Shown: positions 29,983-40,310, counted from the stretch's first letter. The stretch is DNA of 64,000 nt from Streptomyces tanashiensis (GCF_014648895.1 NZ_BMRZ01000001.1:868001-932000), one strand, 5' to 3'. Notes: generated by a model not told the origin, from the letters alone. Made by a program: numbers and translations.

Positions 29983-30447
29983 TTACGCGTCCTTCGACTC
30001 CTCGGCCGGAGCCTCGGCGGCCGCGTCGGCCTCCTTGACGGCGCGCACGGTGGCGGCCTCGGCCTCGGCGACGGTCGCCTTCTTGGCGATCTCGCCCTCG
30101 ACCAGCTCGATCACGGCCATCGGGGCGTTGTCGCCACGACGGTTGCCGATCTTGGTGATGCGGGTGTAGCCACCCGGACGCTCCGAGTAACGCGGGGCGA
30201 TCTCGGTGAAGAGGGTGTGGACGACGCCCTTGTCGGTGATCGTCTGCAGCACCAGGCGACGGTTGTGGATGTCGCCCTTCTTCGCCTTGGTGATCAGGCG
30301 CTCGGCGACCGGACGCAGGCGACGGGCCTTGGCCTCGGTCGTGGTGATGCGGCCGTGCTCGAAGAGCGACTTCGCCAGGTTGGCGAGGAGCAGCTTCTCG
30401 TGCGCGGCGGAACCGCCGAGGCGGGCACCCTTCGCGGGACGCGGCAT
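29983..30447 (-). CDS. rplQ: 50S ribosomal protein L17
   Basis: The protein is 154 aa from ATG 30447 ([20 protein letters not shown]). The [20 protein letters not shown] segment is the family signature. The C-terminal ~40 residues are an Ala/Glu-rich extension seen in streptomycetes. Last r-protein gene of the alpha operon. Confidence 0.97.
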   Translation of the reverse strand: MPRPAKGARLGGSAAHEKLLLANLAKSLFEHGRITTTEAKARRLRPVAERLITKAKKGDIHNRRLVLQTITDKGVVHTLFTEIAPRYSERPGGYTRITKIGNRRGDNAPMAVIELVEGEIAKKATVAEAEAATVRAVKEADAAAEAPAEESKDA

Positions 30448-30525
30448 GGTGTTTCTCCTTGTGATCTGCACCGGCCGTATGAGGTACCGATGTCAGTGTC
30501 CGAGCGGGCGGTCACCCGTCGGAGA

Positions 30526-30566
30526 CCCCGCGCCCCATAGGGGCGCGGGGAACTGCGCGACCAGCC
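30526..30566. repeat. Palindromic interspersed-repeat-like element
   Basis: A perfect 11-bp stem (30526-30536 with 30540-30550, loop ATA) is followed by GAACTGCGCGACCAGCC-type sequence. I recognise this combination as a very common intergenic repeat of Streptomyces chromosomes. It sits between rpoA and rplQ and may also attenuate transcription. Confidence 0.65.
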
Positions 30567-30592
30567 GGAACCGGTCCGCAGCAAGACTGCGA

Positions 30593-31615
30593 CTAGTACT
30601 GCTCGGTCTCGACGAAACCGGCATCCGCGTCGTCGTCGGCGCCGAAGGCGTCCGCCGCGGCGGTCGGGTCGAATCCGGGCGGGCTGTCCTTCAGGGCCAG
30701 GCCCATGCCGGCCAGCTTCGCCTTGACCTCGTCGATCGACTTCGCACCGAAGTTGCGGATGTCGAGCAGGTCGGCCTCGGAGCGGGCGACGAGCTCACCC
30801 ACGGAGTGGATGCCCTCACGCTTGAGGCAGTTGTACGAGCGAACGGTGAGCTCGAGCTCCTCGATCGGCAGCGCCAGGTCGGCGGCGAGGGCGGCGTCCG
30901 TCGGGGACGGGCCCATGTCGATGCCCTCGGCGTCGATGTTGAGCTCGCGGGCCAGACCGAACAGCTCGACCAGGGTCTTGCCGGCGGACGCCATGGCGTC
31001 ACGCGGGCGCATGGCCTGCTTGGTCTCGACGTCGACGATGAGCTTGTCGAAGTCGGTGCGCTGCTCGACTCGGGTCGCCTCGACCTTGTAGGTGACCTTC
31101 AGCACGGGGCTGTAGATGGAGTCGACCGGGATGCGGCCGATCTCCTGGCCGACCTGCTTGTTCTGGACGGCGGAGACGTAGCCGCGACCGCGCTCGACGG
31201 TCAGCTCCATCTCCAGCTTGCCCTTGCCGTTGAGCGTGGCGAGAACGAGGTCGGGGTTGTGGACCTCGACACCGGCCGGGGGCGCGATGTCGGCGGCGGT
31301 GACCAGACCCGGGCCCTGCTTGCGCAGGTACATCACGACCGGCTCGTCGTGCTCCGAGGAGACGACCAGCTGCTTGATGTTGAGGATGAGGTCGGTGACG
31401 TCCTCCTTGACGCCCGGCACGGTGGTGAACTCGTGCAGGACACCGTCGATGCGGATGCTGGTGACAGCGGCACCCGGGATCGAGGAGAGGAGGGTACGGC
31501 GGAGGGAGTTGCCGAGGGTGTAGCCGAAGCCCGGCTCCAGCGGCTCGATGACGAACCGGGAGCGGAACTCGTCGACGACCTCTTCGGTCAGCGACGGACG
31601 CTGAGCGATAAGCAT
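30593..31615 (-). CDS. rpoA: DNA-directed RNA polymerase alpha subunit
   Basis: The protein is 340 aa. The N-terminal dimerisation domain ([23 protein letters not shown]) and the C-terminal domain that contacts activators and UP elements ([20 protein letters not shown]) are complete. The acidic tail is typical of actinobacteria. It lies between rpsK and rplQ. Confidence 0.99.
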   Translation of the reverse strand: MLIAQRPSLTEEVVDEFRSRFVIEPLEPGFGYTLGNSLRRTLLSSIPGAAVTSIRIDGVLHEFTTVPGVKEDVTDLILNIKQLVVSSEHDEPVVMYLRKQGPGLVTAADIAPPAGVEVHNPDLVLATLNGKGKLEMELTVERGRGYVSAVQNKQVGQEIGRIPVDSIYSPVLKVTYKVEATRVEQRTDFDKLIVDVETKQAMRPRDAMASAGKTLVELFGLARELNIDAEGIDMGPSPTDAALAADLALPIEELELTVRSYNCLKREGIHSVGELVARSEADLLDIRNFGAKSIDEVKAKLAGMGLALKDSPPGFDPTAAADAFGADDDADAGFVETEQY

Positions 31616-31684
31616 GTCTGTGTTTCCTTCAGTCGTGGACGCCCACCATTTGACGTCCTCGGGGTACTACGTACTGCAAGGGTA

Positions 31685-31720
31685 CGGGCGGTACACCCCC
31701 AGAAGGGGGCGCACCGCCCG
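31685..31720 (-). other. Hairpin in the rpsK-rpoA gap
   Basis: An imperfect inverted repeat (CGGGCGGT... with ...ACCGCCCG and an inner C5/G5) lies 69 bp ahead of rpoA. It is a possible attenuator or RNA processing site. Confidence 0.45.
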
Positions 31721-31746
31721 AAAGCCCTGGTCAAGCAGGCCGTGCG

Positions 31747-32151
31747 TCAGACGCGGCGGCGCTTGGGGGGACGGCAGCCGTTGTGCGGCGTGGGGGTGAC
31801 GTCCTGGATCGAACCGACCTCGAGGCCCGTGGCCTGGAGGGAGCGGATCGCGGTCTCGCGGCCGGAGCCCGGACCCTTGACGAAGACGTCGACCTTGCGC
31901 ATGCCGTGCTCCTGCGCGCGGCGAGCGGCCGACTCGGCGGCCATCTGCGCGGCGAACGGGGTGGACTTGCGCGAGCCCTTGAAGCCGACGTGGCCGGCGG
32001 AGGCCCAGGAGATCACGTTGCCCGAGGGGTCCGTGATCGAGACGATCGTGTTGTTGAACGTGCTCTTGATGTGCGCGTGGCCGTGAGCGACGTTCTTCTT
32101 TTCCTTGCGGCGCACCTTCTTGGCAGCGCCCTGACGACCCTTGGGGGGCAT
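31747..32151 (-). CDS. rpsK: 30S ribosomal protein S11
   Basis: The protein is 134 aa. [14 protein letters not shown] and the ending [18 protein letters not shown] are conserved. It forms part of the platform and lies 66 bp after rpsM. Confidence 0.98.
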   Translation of the reverse strand: MPPKGRQGAAKKVRRKEKKNVAHGHAHIKSTFNNTIVSITDPSGNVISWASAGHVGFKGSRKSTPFAAQMAAESAARRAQEHGMRKVDVFVKGPGSGRETAIRSLQATGLEVGSIQDVTPTPHNGCRPPKRRRV

Positions 32152-32217
32152 CTATAACTCCTACGGGAGGTGGTCGGTCCTACAGCGAAGACCGCTTGGT
32201 CAAGCGTCCGCTGAGGA

Positions 32218-32598
32218 CTACTTCTTGCCCGGCTTCTTCTTGCCGGCGATGGCGCGACGCGGGCCCTTGCGGGTACGAGCGTTCGTGCTGGTGCGCTGGC
32301 CGCGGACGGGCAGGCCACGACGGTGGCGGAGGCCCTGGTAGCAGCCGATCTCGACCTTGCGGCGGATGTCGGCGGCGATCTCGCGGCGGAGGTCACCCTC
32401 GGTCTGGAGGTTGGCGTCCACGTACTCGCGGATCTTGACGAGGTCTTCCTCGGCAAGGTCGCGGACACGGGTGGACGGGTTCACGCCGGTCGCGGCGAGG
32501 ATCTCCTCGGACCGGGTACGCCCGATGCCGAAGACGTAGGTGAGTGCGACCACCACACGCTTTTCGCGCGGGATGTCAACACCGGAAACGCGTGCCAT
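32218..32598 (-). CDS. rpsM: 30S ribosomal protein S13
   Basis: The protein is 126 aa. [39 protein letters not shown] and the Lys-rich tail are standard. It contacts L5 and P-site tRNA. It is preceded by a 189-bp gap after rpmJ. Confidence 0.98.
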   Translation of the reverse strand: MARVSGVDIPREKRVVVALTYVFGIGRTRSEEILAATGVNPSTRVRDLAEEDLVKIREYVDANLQTEGDLRREIAADIRRKVEIGCYQGLRHRRGLPVRGQRTSTNARTRKGPRRAIAGKKKPGKK

Positions 32599-32787
32599 TC
32601 AATGGCTCCTGTGTTCTCGGGGGTCTGCTGCAGAACCGTTCCCGGCTGCCGTATGAGGTACAGGTCGGGTCCCCGGCCCCCGCCGGAGGTGCCGTCAACC
32701 GTGGGACACGGTCGGACGGGCTCTGCGTATGTACGTATTGCTATGCGTCGCGCGAAGAACTGCGAAATGCAGGTCGGTCGGCGTGCG

Positions 32788-32901
32788 TCAGCCCTGGCGC
32801 TGCTTGTGGCGCAGGTTGTCGCAGATGACCATGACCCGGCCGTGACGGCGGATCACCTTGCACTTGTCGCAGATCTTCTTGACGCTCGGCTTGACCTTCA
32901 T
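32788..32901 (-). CDS. rpmJ: 50S ribosomal protein L36 (zinc-binding form)
   Basis: The protein is 37 aa. The zinc ligands are C11, C14, C27 and H32 (ICDKC ... VICDNLRH). This is the housekeeping zinc form rather than the zinc-independent paralogue. It lies between infA and rpsM in the conserved order. Confidence 0.97.
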   Translation of the reverse strand: MKVKPSVKKICDKCKVIRRHGRVMVICDNLRHKQRQG

Positions 32902-32962
32902 GGGATGTGAGGTTCTCCGGGTCAGTGCCACCACCCGCGCGGAAGGCGGGTGCGGGCAAGAT

Positions 32963-33184
32963 CTACTTGTACCGGTAGACGATCCGGCCACGCGTCAGGT
33001 CGTACGGAGAGAGCTCCACGACGACCCGGTCGTCCGGGAGGATTCGGATGTAGTGCATCCGCATCTTGCCGGAGATGTGCGCGAGGACCTTGTGACCGTT
33101 CTGGAGCTCCACCTTGAACATGGCGTTCGGGAGGGACTCGATCACGGTGCCCTCGATTTCGATGGCACCTTGCTTCTTGGCCAC
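32963..33184 (-). CDS. infA: Translation initiation factor IF-1
   Basis: The protein is 73 aa from GTG 33184, which reads [20 protein letters not shown]. The OB-fold [17 protein letters not shown]-type core is present (here ILPDD). It blocks the A site during initiation. A 409-bp gap separates it from map, so it may have its own promoter. Confidence 0.98.
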   Translation of the reverse strand: MAKKQGAIEIEGTVIESLPNAMFKVELQNGHKVLAHISGKMRMHYIRILPDDRVVVELSPYDLTRGRIVYRYK

Positions 33185-33593
33185 GCTTCGCCTTTCGAAT
33201 CGGCTACCTTGATCGACTCTCGACGCCGAGTGCGGACACACGGGTACACGAGAGCCGACGCATCAGTCTACGTCAGGCCCCTGGAAAAGACGAATCGGGA
33301 AGTCTGCCCACCGTAGAAGATCATTACGCGGGACACGAATCCGCACCCCGCCGACGATCGCGCCCTACGCCAGCGGGTCCGGCGCCGCCGTGACGCCCAG
33401 CTCCGCCAGCTTCGCCTTGCCCCCGACCCGATCCCCGACGCACCCCTCGCGGGCTCGGCGCCCGGGGGCGCCTCACAAGCTTCGGCCTGCTGCGCCGGAC
33501 TCCGTCCGCCGACCCAGGGCCCGCGGCGCCGCTGCCCCACGCGGGGCCGGCGCCCAGACACGGACGGCAGGTCCGGGCCGCAGGCGCCGCGCC
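33185..33593. other. map-infA intergenic region containing a duplicated map 3' end
   Basis: No intact gene was found in 409 bp. The distal half carries a perfect 67-bp copy of the map 3' end (33359-33425). About 160 bp of unrelated GC-rich sequence separates it from the genuine map terminus. The ~170 bp next to infA should hold its promoter, not confidently located. Confidence 0.75.
33359..33425 (-). repeat. Copy of the last 19 map codons (67-bp perfect repeat)
   Basis: It is identical to 33588-33654. It encodes the same C-terminal residues (AELGVTAAPDPLA and stop) plus 6 bp of 3' flank, but is not attached to any gene. Confidence 0.95.
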
Positions 33594-33654
33594 CTACGCC
33601 AGCGGGTCCGGCGCCGCCGTGACGCCCAGCTCCGCCAGCTTCGCCTTGCCCCCG
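33588..33654 (-). repeat. Genuine map 3' end (partner of the 67-bp repeat)
   Basis: This copy contains the map stop codon at 33594-33596 and the last ~19 sense codons. The offset to the other copy is 229 bp. Confidence 0.95.
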
Positions 33655-34445
33655 TCGACCGCGGTGAGGACCAGCGGGCCCTCCTCGGTCAGGGCGATGG
33701 AGTGCTCCCAGTGGGAGGACCAGGTGTTGTCCGTCGTGATGACGGTCCAGTCGTCCTTCAGGACCTCGGTGTGCGGGGTTCCGAGGGAGACCATCGGCTC
33801 GATCGCCAGGCAGAGGCCGGGGACCAGCTTCGGGCCCTTGCCGCGCTTGCGGGAGACGTAGTTCAGCAGGTGCGGGTCCATGTGCATCTCGGTGCCGATG
33901 CCGTGGCCGCCGTAGTCCTCGATGATCCCGTACCGGCCGAGGCTGTGGTCGCCGACGGCCGGACGCGGCTGGCGCTTGATGTACGTCTCGATCGCCTTCG
34001 AGATGTCCACCAGACGGTTGCCGAGCTTCATGGCCGCGATGCCGGCCCACATCGACTCCTCCGTCACCCGCGAGAGCTCGACGAGCTCGGGCGCGTGCCC
34101 GGTGCCCACGAAGGCCGTGTAGGCGGCGTCACCGTGCCAGCCGTCCACGATCGCGCCCGCGTCGATGGAGATGATGTCGCCGTCCTTCAGGACGGTCTTG
34201 TCGTCGGGGATGCCGTGGACGACGACCTCGTTCACCGAGGTGCAGATCGTCGCGGGGAAGCCGCCGTACCCGAGGAAGTTCGACTTCGCCCCGTGGTCGG
34301 CGATGACCTTGCGCGCGACCTCGTCCAGGTCCTTCGTCGTGGCGCCCGGCACGGCCGCCTCGCGGGTCGCCGCGTGGATGGCGGCGACGACCAGCCCCGC
34401 CTCGCGCATCTTCGCGATCTGCTCGGGGGTCTTGATCTGCACCAT
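33594..34445 (-). CDS. map: Type I methionine aminopeptidase
   Basis: The protein is 283 aa from ATG 34445. It removes the initiator Met from nascent chains. Dimetal ligands are visible in DAGAIVDGWHGDAAYT, GHGIGTEMHMDP, CLAIEPMVSLG and WSSHWEHSIALT. It lies after secY-adk in the spc region. The 3' end is partly duplicated downstream. Confidence 0.97.
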   Translation of the reverse strand: MVQIKTPEQIAKMREAGLVVAAIHAATREAAVPGATTKDLDEVARKVIADHGAKSNFLGYGGFPATICTSVNEVVVHGIPDDKTVLKDGDIISIDAGAIVDGWHGDAAYTAFVGTGHAPELVELSRVTEESMWAGIAAMKLGNRLVDISKAIETYIKRQPRPAVGDHSLGRYGIIEDYGGHGIGTEMHMDPHLLNYVSRKRGKGPKLVPGLCLAIEPMVSLGTPHTEVLKDDWTVITTDNTWSSHWEHSIALTEEGPLVLTAVDGGKAKLAELGVTAAPDPLA

Positions 34446-34542
34446 CGTGGCCGCGGCCTTTCCATCGAGTACGGGGAACAGAACAACGATACGGCCGCGA
34501 CGCCCCCGAGGGGCACCGCGGCCGTATCGAACGAACCAGGGG

Positions 34543-35190
34543 TTACTTCTTGAGCGCGGCCATCGCCTTGGCGGTGACCTCGTCCACCTTGCCGAGCGCC
34601 GAGATCGTCGCCACCAGGTTCTGCGCCCGGTAGTAGTCGATGATCGGCTCGGTCTCCGTGTGGTAGACCGCCAGACGCTTGCGGACGGTCTCCTCCGTGT
34701 CGTCGTCGCGCTGGTACAGCTCGCCGCCGCAGGCGTCACAGACGCCCTCGGTCTTCGGAGCGTTGTACGTCACGTGGAAGACGTGCGCGGAGTCCTTGCG
34801 GCAGATGCGGCGACCCGCGATCCGCTTCACGACCTCGTCCTCGGGGACCTCGAGGTCCAGGACCGCGTCCAGCTCGATGCCGTTGGCCTTGAGGAACACG
34901 TCCAGAGCCTCGGCCTGGGCCACGTTCCGCGGGAACCCGTCGAGCAGGAAGCCGCCCTCGGCGTCCGCCTGGCGCATGCGGTCCTCGGCCATCCCGATCG
35001 TCACGGAGTCCGGCACGAGCTGGCCGGCCTTCATGTACGACTGCGCCTCTACGCCCAGCGGCGTGCCCTGCGAGATGTTGGCACGGAACAGGTCGCCCGT
35101 AGAGATGTGCGGGATGCCCAGGTTCTTGGCGAGGTACGCGGCCTGCGTGCCCTTGCCCGCACCGGGCGGTCCGACGAGGACGATTCGCAT
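34543..35190 (-). CDS. adk: Adenylate kinase
   Basis: The protein is 215 aa. P-loop VGPPGAGKGTQA and GFPRNVAQAEAL are present. The long-form LID contains C-x5-H ... C-x2-C (CRKDSAH, CDAC), which could bind zinc with His replacing one of the usual four Cys. It balances ATP, AMP and ADP. ATG overlaps the secY stop by one base. Confidence 0.98.
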   Translation of the reverse strand: MRIVLVGPPGAGKGTQAAYLAKNLGIPHISTGDLFRANISQGTPLGVEAQSYMKAGQLVPDSVTIGMAEDRMRQADAEGGFLLDGFPRNVAQAEALDVFLKANGIELDAVLDLEVPEDEVVKRIAGRRICRKDSAHVFHVTYNAPKTEGVCDACGGELYQRDDDTEETVRKRLAVYHTETEPIIDYYRAQNLVATISALGKVDEVTAKAMAALKK

Positions 35191-36509
35191 CAGCGGAGGA
35201 ACCCTTCGTAATTGCGCTGCTGGAGCTGGCTCTCGATCTGCTTCACGGTCTCCAGCCCCACACCCACGATGATGAGGATGCTCGTCCCACCGAAGGGGAA
35301 GTTGGCATTGGCGCCACCGAAGCCTGCCAACGCCATCGTCGGCACAAGAGCGATCAGACCCAAGTACAGCGAGCCCGGCCAAGTGATCCGGTTGAGCACG
35401 TAGCTCAGATACTCGGCAGTAGGTCGACCAGCCCGGATACCCGGGATGAAGCCACCATACTTCTTCATGTTGTCCGCGACTTCCTCGGGGTTGAACGAGA
35501 TCGCCACGTAGAAGAAGGCGAAGAACACGATCAGAAGGAAGTACGCGGCGATGTAGTAGGGGTGGTCACCCTTGACGAAGTGGGCTTCGATCCAGGTCTT
35601 CCACCCTGCGGTGGAGTTCGAGAACTGGGCGATCAAGGCCGGGATGTAGAGCAGCGACGACGCGAAGATGACAGGAATCACACCCGCCTGGTTCACCTTC
35701 AACGGGATGTAAGTGGACGTTCCGCCGTAGGAACGCCGGCCGATCATGCGCTTCGCGTACTGGACCGGGATGCGCCGCTGGGCCTGCTCGACGAAGACCA
35801 CGAGGGCCACCATCACGAAGCCGATGAGGATGACGGTGCCGAACTCGATCCAGCCCTTGGCGAGCTTGCCGCTCTCCTTGATGGCCCACAGGGCGCCGGG
35901 GAAGCCCGCGGCGATCGAGATGAACATCAGGATCGACATGCCGTTGCCGATGCCGCGGTCCGTGATGAGCTCGCCGAGCCACATGACGATGCAGGTACCG
36001 GCGGTCATCGTGATGACCATGGTGGCGATGGTGAAGATCGACTGGTCGGGCACGACCTGGTCGGCGACGATGCAGCCGCTGAAGAGCGCACCGCTCTTGG
36101 CGGTCGCGACGAGACCGGTGCCCTGGAGGATGGCGAGAGCCACGGTCAGGTACCGGGTGTACTGCGTGATCTTGGCAGTACCGGCCTGACCCTCCTTCTT
36201 GAGGGCTTCGAGACGCGGGATCACGACGGTCAGCAGCTGCAGGATGATGCTGGCCGTGATGTACGGCATGATGCCGAGCGCGAAGATGGTGATCTGCAGC
36301 AGCGCTCCGCCACTGAACATGTTGACCAGGCCGAAGAGGCTGTTGTTGCCCTCGCTGGCCTGCTTGACACACTGCTGGACGGCCTCGTAGCTGACGCCGG
36401 GGACCGGGATGTGGGCCCCGAGGCGGTACAGCACGATGATGGCGAGCGTGAAGAGCAGCTTCTTGCGCAGGTCGGGCGTCTTGAACGCCCGGGCGAACGC
36501 GGTGAGCAC
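35190..36509 (-). CDS. secY: Protein translocase subunit SecY
   Basis: The protein is 439 aa from GTG 36509, with AGGAGG 4 nt upstream. Ten hydrophobic segments and the plug/lateral-gate features of SecY are present (GGALLQITIFALGIMPYITASI spans TM2, stated here as positions ~65-86). It forms the SecYEG channel. A hairpin and 213-bp gap separate it from rplO. Confidence 0.98.
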   Translation of the reverse strand: MLTAFARAFKTPDLRKKLLFTLAIIVLYRLGAHIPVPGVSYEAVQQCVKQASEGNNSLFGLVNMFSGGALLQITIFALGIMPYITASIILQLLTVVIPRLEALKKEGQAGTAKITQYTRYLTVALAILQGTGLVATAKSGALFSGCIVADQVVPDQSIFTIATMVITMTAGTCIVMWLGELITDRGIGNGMSILMFISIAAGFPGALWAIKESGKLAKGWIEFGTVILIGFVMVALVVFVEQAQRRIPVQYAKRMIGRRSYGGTSTYIPLKVNQAGVIPVIFASSLLYIPALIAQFSNSTAGWKTWIEAHFVKGDHPYYIAAYFLLIVFFAFFYVAISFNPEEVADNMKKYGGFIPGIRAGRPTAEYLSYVLNRITWPGSLYLGLIALVPTMALAGFGGANANFPFGGTSILIIVGVGLETVKQIESQLQQRNYEGFLR

Positions 36510-36663
36510 GGTGCCTCCTGCGACCCCCGCGCTATGCGTCAAGGGTGACGGTCTTGAGGTTCGACGAATAGGTATCGGTCATCAATCCCGTGCGGGCATA
36601 CCGCACGGAGCCTAGACAGTGCACGCCACCTTACCGGCGACCATGCCCCCCTAGGAACGACCA

Positions 36664-36697
36664 ATCGGGGATGCCCCTTTTGGGAGGCATCCCCGAT
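36664..36697 (-). terminator. Hairpin between rplO and secY
   Basis: A 12-bp perfect stem (36664/65-36675 with 36686-36697) with extra inner pairs lies 25 bp past the rplO stop. It is a likely partial terminator that lowers secY relative to the r-proteins. Confidence 0.7.
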
Positions 36698-36722
36698 CGG
36701 ATGTTCAAGCCATCGAGTCGTC

Positions 36723-37178
36723 TCAGACGAGCTCGGTGACGGTGCCGCCGGCGGCGACGATCTTGTCCTTGGCGGAGCCGGAGACGGCGTCAACCGAAAC
36801 CTGCAGCGCCACGGTGATCTCACCGGTGCCGAGCACCTTGACGAGCTGGTTCTTGCGAACCGCGCCCTTGGCGACCAGGTCGGCCACCGTGACCTCTCCA
36901 CCCTCGGGGTAGAGAGCGCCGAGCTTGTCCAGGTTCACGACCTGGAACTCGGTGCGGAACGGGTTCTTGAAGCCCTTGAGCTTCGGCAGACGCATGTGGA
37001 GGGGCATCTGCCCACCCTCGAAGCGCTGCGGAACCTGGTAACGGGCCTTCGTGCCCTTGGTACCACGACCGGCCGTCTTACCCTTCGACGCCTCACCGCG
37101 ACCCACACGGGTCTTCGCGGTCTTGGCGCCGGGGGCCGGACGGAGGTTGTGGGCCTTCAGCGGGTTGGTCTCCGCCAT
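36723..37178 (-). CDS. rplO: 50S ribosomal protein L15
   Basis: The protein is 151 aa from ATG 37178, with GGAGG 9 nt upstream. The Gly/Lys/Arg-rich N-terminus ([20 protein letters not shown]) threads into 23S rRNA. It starts 1 bp after rpmD. Confidence 0.98.
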   Translation of the reverse strand: MAETNPLKAHNLRPAPGAKTAKTRVGRGEASKGKTAGRGTKGTKARYQVPQRFEGGQMPLHMRLPKLKGFKNPFRTEFQVVNLDKLGALYPEGGEVTVADLVAKGAVRKNQLVKVLGTGEITVALQVSVDAVSGSAKDKIVAAGGTVTELV

Positions 37179-37179
37179 G

Positions 37180-37362
37180 TCAGTCAACCTCCTCGACCGT
37201 CACGAGGTGGCGGACGGTGTGCACCATGCCGCGGAACTCGGGGCGGTCCTCCTTGACAACCACGTCGTTGACCTTCTTGAGGCCGAGCGAGCGCAGGGTG
37301 TCGCGGTGGTTCTGCTTGCTGCCGATGTACGACTTCGTCTGCGTGACCTTGAGGCGAGCCAT
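37180..37362 (-). CDS. rpmD: 50S ribosomal protein L30
   Basis: The protein is 60 aa, starting [20 protein letters not shown]. It is the short bacterial form. Its ATG overlaps the rpsE stop by one base. Confidence 0.98.
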   Translation of the reverse strand: MARLKVTQTKSYIGSKQNHRDTLRSLGLKKVNDVVVKEDRPEFRGMVHTVRHLVTVEEVD

Positions 37363-37964
37363 TACGCACCCGCCCCAGCACGCGCACGGAGCAGAGCCGC
37401 GGGAGCGACGTCCTCGAGGGGCAGACCACGGCGAGCCGCGATCTCCTCGGGACGCTGCAGGCCCTTGAGGGCCTCCACGGTCGCGTGCACGATGTTGATC
37501 GCGTTGTCGGAGCCGAGCGACTTCGACAGGATGTCGTGAACGCCGGCGCACTCGAGCACGGCGCGCACCGGGCCACCGGCGATAACACCGGTACCGGGGG
37601 AAGCCGGCTTGAGCAGGACGACGCCCGCGGCCTTCTCGCCCTGGATCGGGTGAGGGATGGTGCCCTGGATGCGGGGAACCTTGAAGAAGTTCTTCTTGGC
37701 TTCCTCGACGCCCTTGGCGATGGCCGCGGGAACTTCCTTGGCCTTGCCGTAACCGACACCTACGGTGCCGTCACCGTCACCCACCACGACGAGCGCGGTG
37801 AAGCTGAAGCGACGACCACCCTTGACAACCTTGGCGACGCGGTTGATCGCGACAACGCGCTCAACGTACGCGGTCTTCTCGGCGGCAGCGCCACCGTCGC
37901 GGCCCTTCCGGTCCCGCCGCTCGCCGCCACCGGCACCGCTTCCGCGGCGCTGGGGTCCAGCCAT
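37362..37964 (-). CDS. rpsE: 30S ribosomal protein S5
   Basis: The protein is 200 aa. The double-stranded RNA-binding-like N-terminal domain ([20 protein letters not shown]) and [15 protein letters not shown] are conserved. The first ~30 residues are a Gly/Arg-rich actinobacterial extension. It lies between rplR and rpmD. Confidence 0.98.
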   Translation of the reverse strand: MAGPQRRGSGAGGGERRDRKGRDGGAAAEKTAYVERVVAINRVAKVVKGGRRFSFTALVVVGDGDGTVGVGYGKAKEVPAAIAKGVEEAKKNFFKVPRIQGTIPHPIQGEKAAGVVLLKPASPGTGVIAGGPVRAVLECAGVHDILSKSLGSDNAINIVHATVEALKGLQRPEEIAARRGLPLEDVAPAALLRARAGAGA

Positions 37965-38009
37965 TGGATTACCTCTCTCTGTTACGTCCGTTAGTCCCGG
38001 AACCGGGGC

Positions 38010-38393
38010 TTAGAACTTCAGCCCGGCTTCGCGGGCGGCGTCAGCCAGAGCGGCAATGCGCCCGGCGTACCTGTTGCCACCACGGTCGAACACGACGGCC
38101 TCGACACCGGCGGCCTTGGCGCGCTCAGCGACAAGGGCACCGACCTGCTTGGCCTGCGCGGACTTGTCACCCTCGCCACCGCGGATCGACGCGTCCAGGT
38201 TCGACGCCGACGCAAGGGTGTGACCCTTGAGGTCGTCGATGACCTGAGCGGTGATGCCGCGGTTCGAACGCGTCACGACGAGGCGCGGACGCTCCGCCGT
38301 ACCCGACACGTTCTTGCGGATGCGGATGTGGCGGCGAGCCTTGGCCGCACGCTTGTAAGCGTCGCCCTTGGCGATCTTCACACCGTATGCCAT
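38010..38393 (-). CDS. rplR: 50S ribosomal protein L18
   Basis: The protein is 127 aa. [20 protein letters not shown] and [20 protein letters not shown] are the 5S rRNA-binding family signatures. It starts 3 bp after rplF. Confidence 0.98.
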   Translation of the reverse strand: MAYGVKIAKGDAYKRAAKARRHIRIRKNVSGTAERPRLVVTRSNRGITAQVIDDLKGHTLASASNLDASIRGGEGDKSAQAKQVGALVAERAKAAGVEAVVFDRGGNRYAGRIAALADAAREAGLKF

Positions 38394-38396
38394 GGC

Positions 38397-38936
38397 TTAC
38401 TTACCAGCCTTTCCGACCTTGCGGCGGATGACCTCGCCGGCGTACTTGACGCCCTTGGCCTTGTACGGGTCGGGCTTCCGCAGCTTGCGGATGTTCGCCG
38501 CGACCTCGCCGACCTTCTGCTTGTCGATGCCCTCGACCGAGAACTTGGTCGGCGACTCGACCTTGAACGAGATGCCCTCGGGCGCCTCGATCAGGATCGG
38601 GTGGCTGTAGCCGAGCTGGAACTCCAGAGCGGAGCCCTTCGCGGCCACGCGGTAACCGACACCGCTGATCTCGAGCGCCTTCACGTAACCCTGGGTCACA
38701 CCGGTGATCATGTTGGCCACCAGCGTGCGGGACAGGCCGTGCAGGGCCTTGTTCTGACGCTCGTCGTTCGGACGGTTGACGTTGAGCACGCCATCCTCGC
38801 CCTTAACGATCTCGATCGGCGCGGCGACGGTGTGGCTCAGGGTGCCCTTGGAACCCTTGACCGTGACCGTGCGGCCATCGATGGTGACGTCCACGCCGGC
38901 GGGAACCTGGATAGGCAGCTTGCCAATACGCGACAT
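38397..38936 (-). CDS. rplF: 50S ribosomal protein L6
   Basis: The protein is 179 aa with two L6 domains and the closing motif [20 protein letters not shown]. It lies near the sarcin-ricin loop. It follows rpsH by 21 bp. Confidence 0.98.
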   Translation of the reverse strand: MSRIGKLPIQVPAGVDVTIDGRTVTVKGSKGTLSHTVAAPIEIVKGEDGVLNVNRPNDERQNKALHGLSRTLVANMITGVTQGYVKALEISGVGYRVAAKGSALEFQLGYSHPILIEAPEGISFKVESPTKFSVEGIDKQKVGEVAANIRKLRKPDPYKAKGVKYAGEVIRRKVGKAGK

Positions 38937-38957
38937 TAGCTATTCCTCCGTTCCCGA

Positions 38958-39356
38958 CTACCAGACGTAGGCGAGGACTTCCCCACCTACGCCCTTCTTG
39001 CCTGCCTGCTGGCCGGTCAGGAGACCGTGGGACGTGGAGATGATCGCCACGCCCAGGCCGCCGAGAACCTTCGGCAGGTTGGTGGACTTCGCGTAAACCC
39101 GGAGACCGGGCTTCGAGATCCGCTTGATGCCCGCGATGGAGCGCTCACGGTTCGGACCGAACTTGAGCTCGAGGACGAGGTTCTTGCCGACCTCGGCGTC
39201 CTCGACCTTCCAGCCCGTGATGAAGCCCTCCTGCTGGAGGATTTCCGCGATGTGAGACTTGATCTTGCTGTGCGGCATCGTCACGGAGTCGTGGTATGCC
39301 GAGTTCGCGTTACGCAGACGAGTCAGCATGTCCGCGATCGGATCAGTCATGGTCAT
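38958..39356 (-). CDS. rpsH: 30S ribosomal protein S8
   Basis: The protein is 132 aa from ATG 39356 ([18 protein letters not shown]); ATG 39350 is an alternative. The ending GGEVLAYVW is conserved. A 208-bp gap separates it from rpsZ, unusually long for this operon. In other bacteria S8 autoregulates the spc operon, but no such structure was identified here. Confidence 0.97.
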   Translation of the reverse strand: MTMTDPIADMLTRLRNANSAYHDSVTMPHSKIKSHIAEILQQEGFITGWKVEDAEVGKNLVLELKFGPNRERSIAGIKRISKPGLRVYAKSTNLPKVLGGLGVAIISTSHGLLTGQQAGKKGVGGEVLAYVW

Positions 39357-39564
39357 GAATTGGCCTTCGGCCTCTCTCGCCGGGGTTTCCTGTATGCGCC
39401 ATCCCTCTCCCCACACAGGGGCGGGACGGGTGCGGCGCGGGGACCTACGGCGTAGTAAGTCGTACGGGCGGCGGACGCCCAACCCTCCTAGCCTAAGCCA
39501 TGGAGGCCTGGGCATCCGCCAACCCAGTGCTTACCGAGAGACTCCGGTCATCCCAAGTAAGGGA

Positions 39565-39750
39565 TTACCAGGAGCTCTTGGTCACGCCCGGCAGCTCGCC
39601 ACGGTGAGCCATCTCACGGAGGCACACGCGGCACAGGCCGAACTTGCGGTACACGGAGTGGGGACGACCACAACGCTGGCAACGCGTGTAGCCACGCACG
39701 CCGAACTTGGGCTTGCGGGCAGCCTTCGCGATGAGAGCCTTCTTCGCCAT
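39565..39750 (-). CDS. rpsZ: 30S ribosomal protein S14 type Z
   Basis: The protein is 61 aa. Four zinc-binding Cys occur as CQRC and CRVC (C24, C27, C40, C43), so this is the zinc form that is replaced by a zinc-free paralogue under Zur control in many actinobacteria. It lies 5 bp after rplE. Confidence 0.97.
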   Translation of the reverse strand: MAKKALIAKAARKPKFGVRGYTRCQRCGRPHSVYRKFGLCRVCLREMAHRGELPGVTKSSW

Positions 39751-39755
39751 CTCGC

Positions 39756-40310
39756 TTACGCCTCCTTGAACGGGAAGCCGAGGTGACGCAGAAGGGCACG
39801 GCCCTCGTCGTCGTTGGTCGCCGTGGTCACCACGGTGATGTCCATACCCCGGACACGGTCGATCTTGTCCTGGTCGATCTCGTGGAACATGACCTGCTCC
39901 GTGAGACCGAAGGTGTAGTTGCCACGCCCGTCGAACTGCTTGGGGGACAGACCACGGAAGTCGCGGATGCGCGGAAGCGCGAGCGACAGGGTGCGGTCCA
40001 GGAACTCCCACATGCGGTCGCCACGGAGGGTGACGTGCGCACCGATCGGCTGGCCCTCACGCAGCTTGAACTGCGCGATGGACTTGCGAGCCTTGGTGAC
40101 GGCCGGCTTCTGACCGGTGATCGTGGTGAGGTCACGGACGGCACCGTCCATGAGCTTCGAGTCACGGGCGGCGTCGCCGACACCCATGTTGACCACGATC
40201 TTCACGAGGCCGGGAACCTGCATGACGTTCTCGTAGGAGAACTCCTCACGCAGCTTGCCCGCGATCTCCTCGCGGTACTTCGTCTTGAGACGCGGAGTGG
40301 TGGTAGCCAT
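39756..40310 (-). CDS. rplE: 50S ribosomal protein L5
   Basis: The protein is 184 aa. [20 protein letters not shown] and [20 protein letters not shown] are conserved. It binds 5S rRNA. ATG overlaps the rplX stop by one base. Confidence 0.98.
   Translation of the reverse strand: MATTTPRLKTKYREEIAGKLREEFSYENVMQVPGLVKIVVNMGVGDAARDSKLMDGAVRDLTTITGQKPAVTKARKSIAQFKLREGQPIGAHVTLRGDRMWEFLDRTLSLALPRIRDFRGLSPKQFDGRGNYTFGLTEQVMFHEIDQDKIDRVRGMDITVVTTATNDDEGRALLRHLGFPFKEA

Noticed and set aside
33268-34050. 260-aa minus-strand ORF overlapping the end of map
   Set aside because: It is an off-frame reading of map and the duplicated 3' region with Arg/Gly-rich composition.
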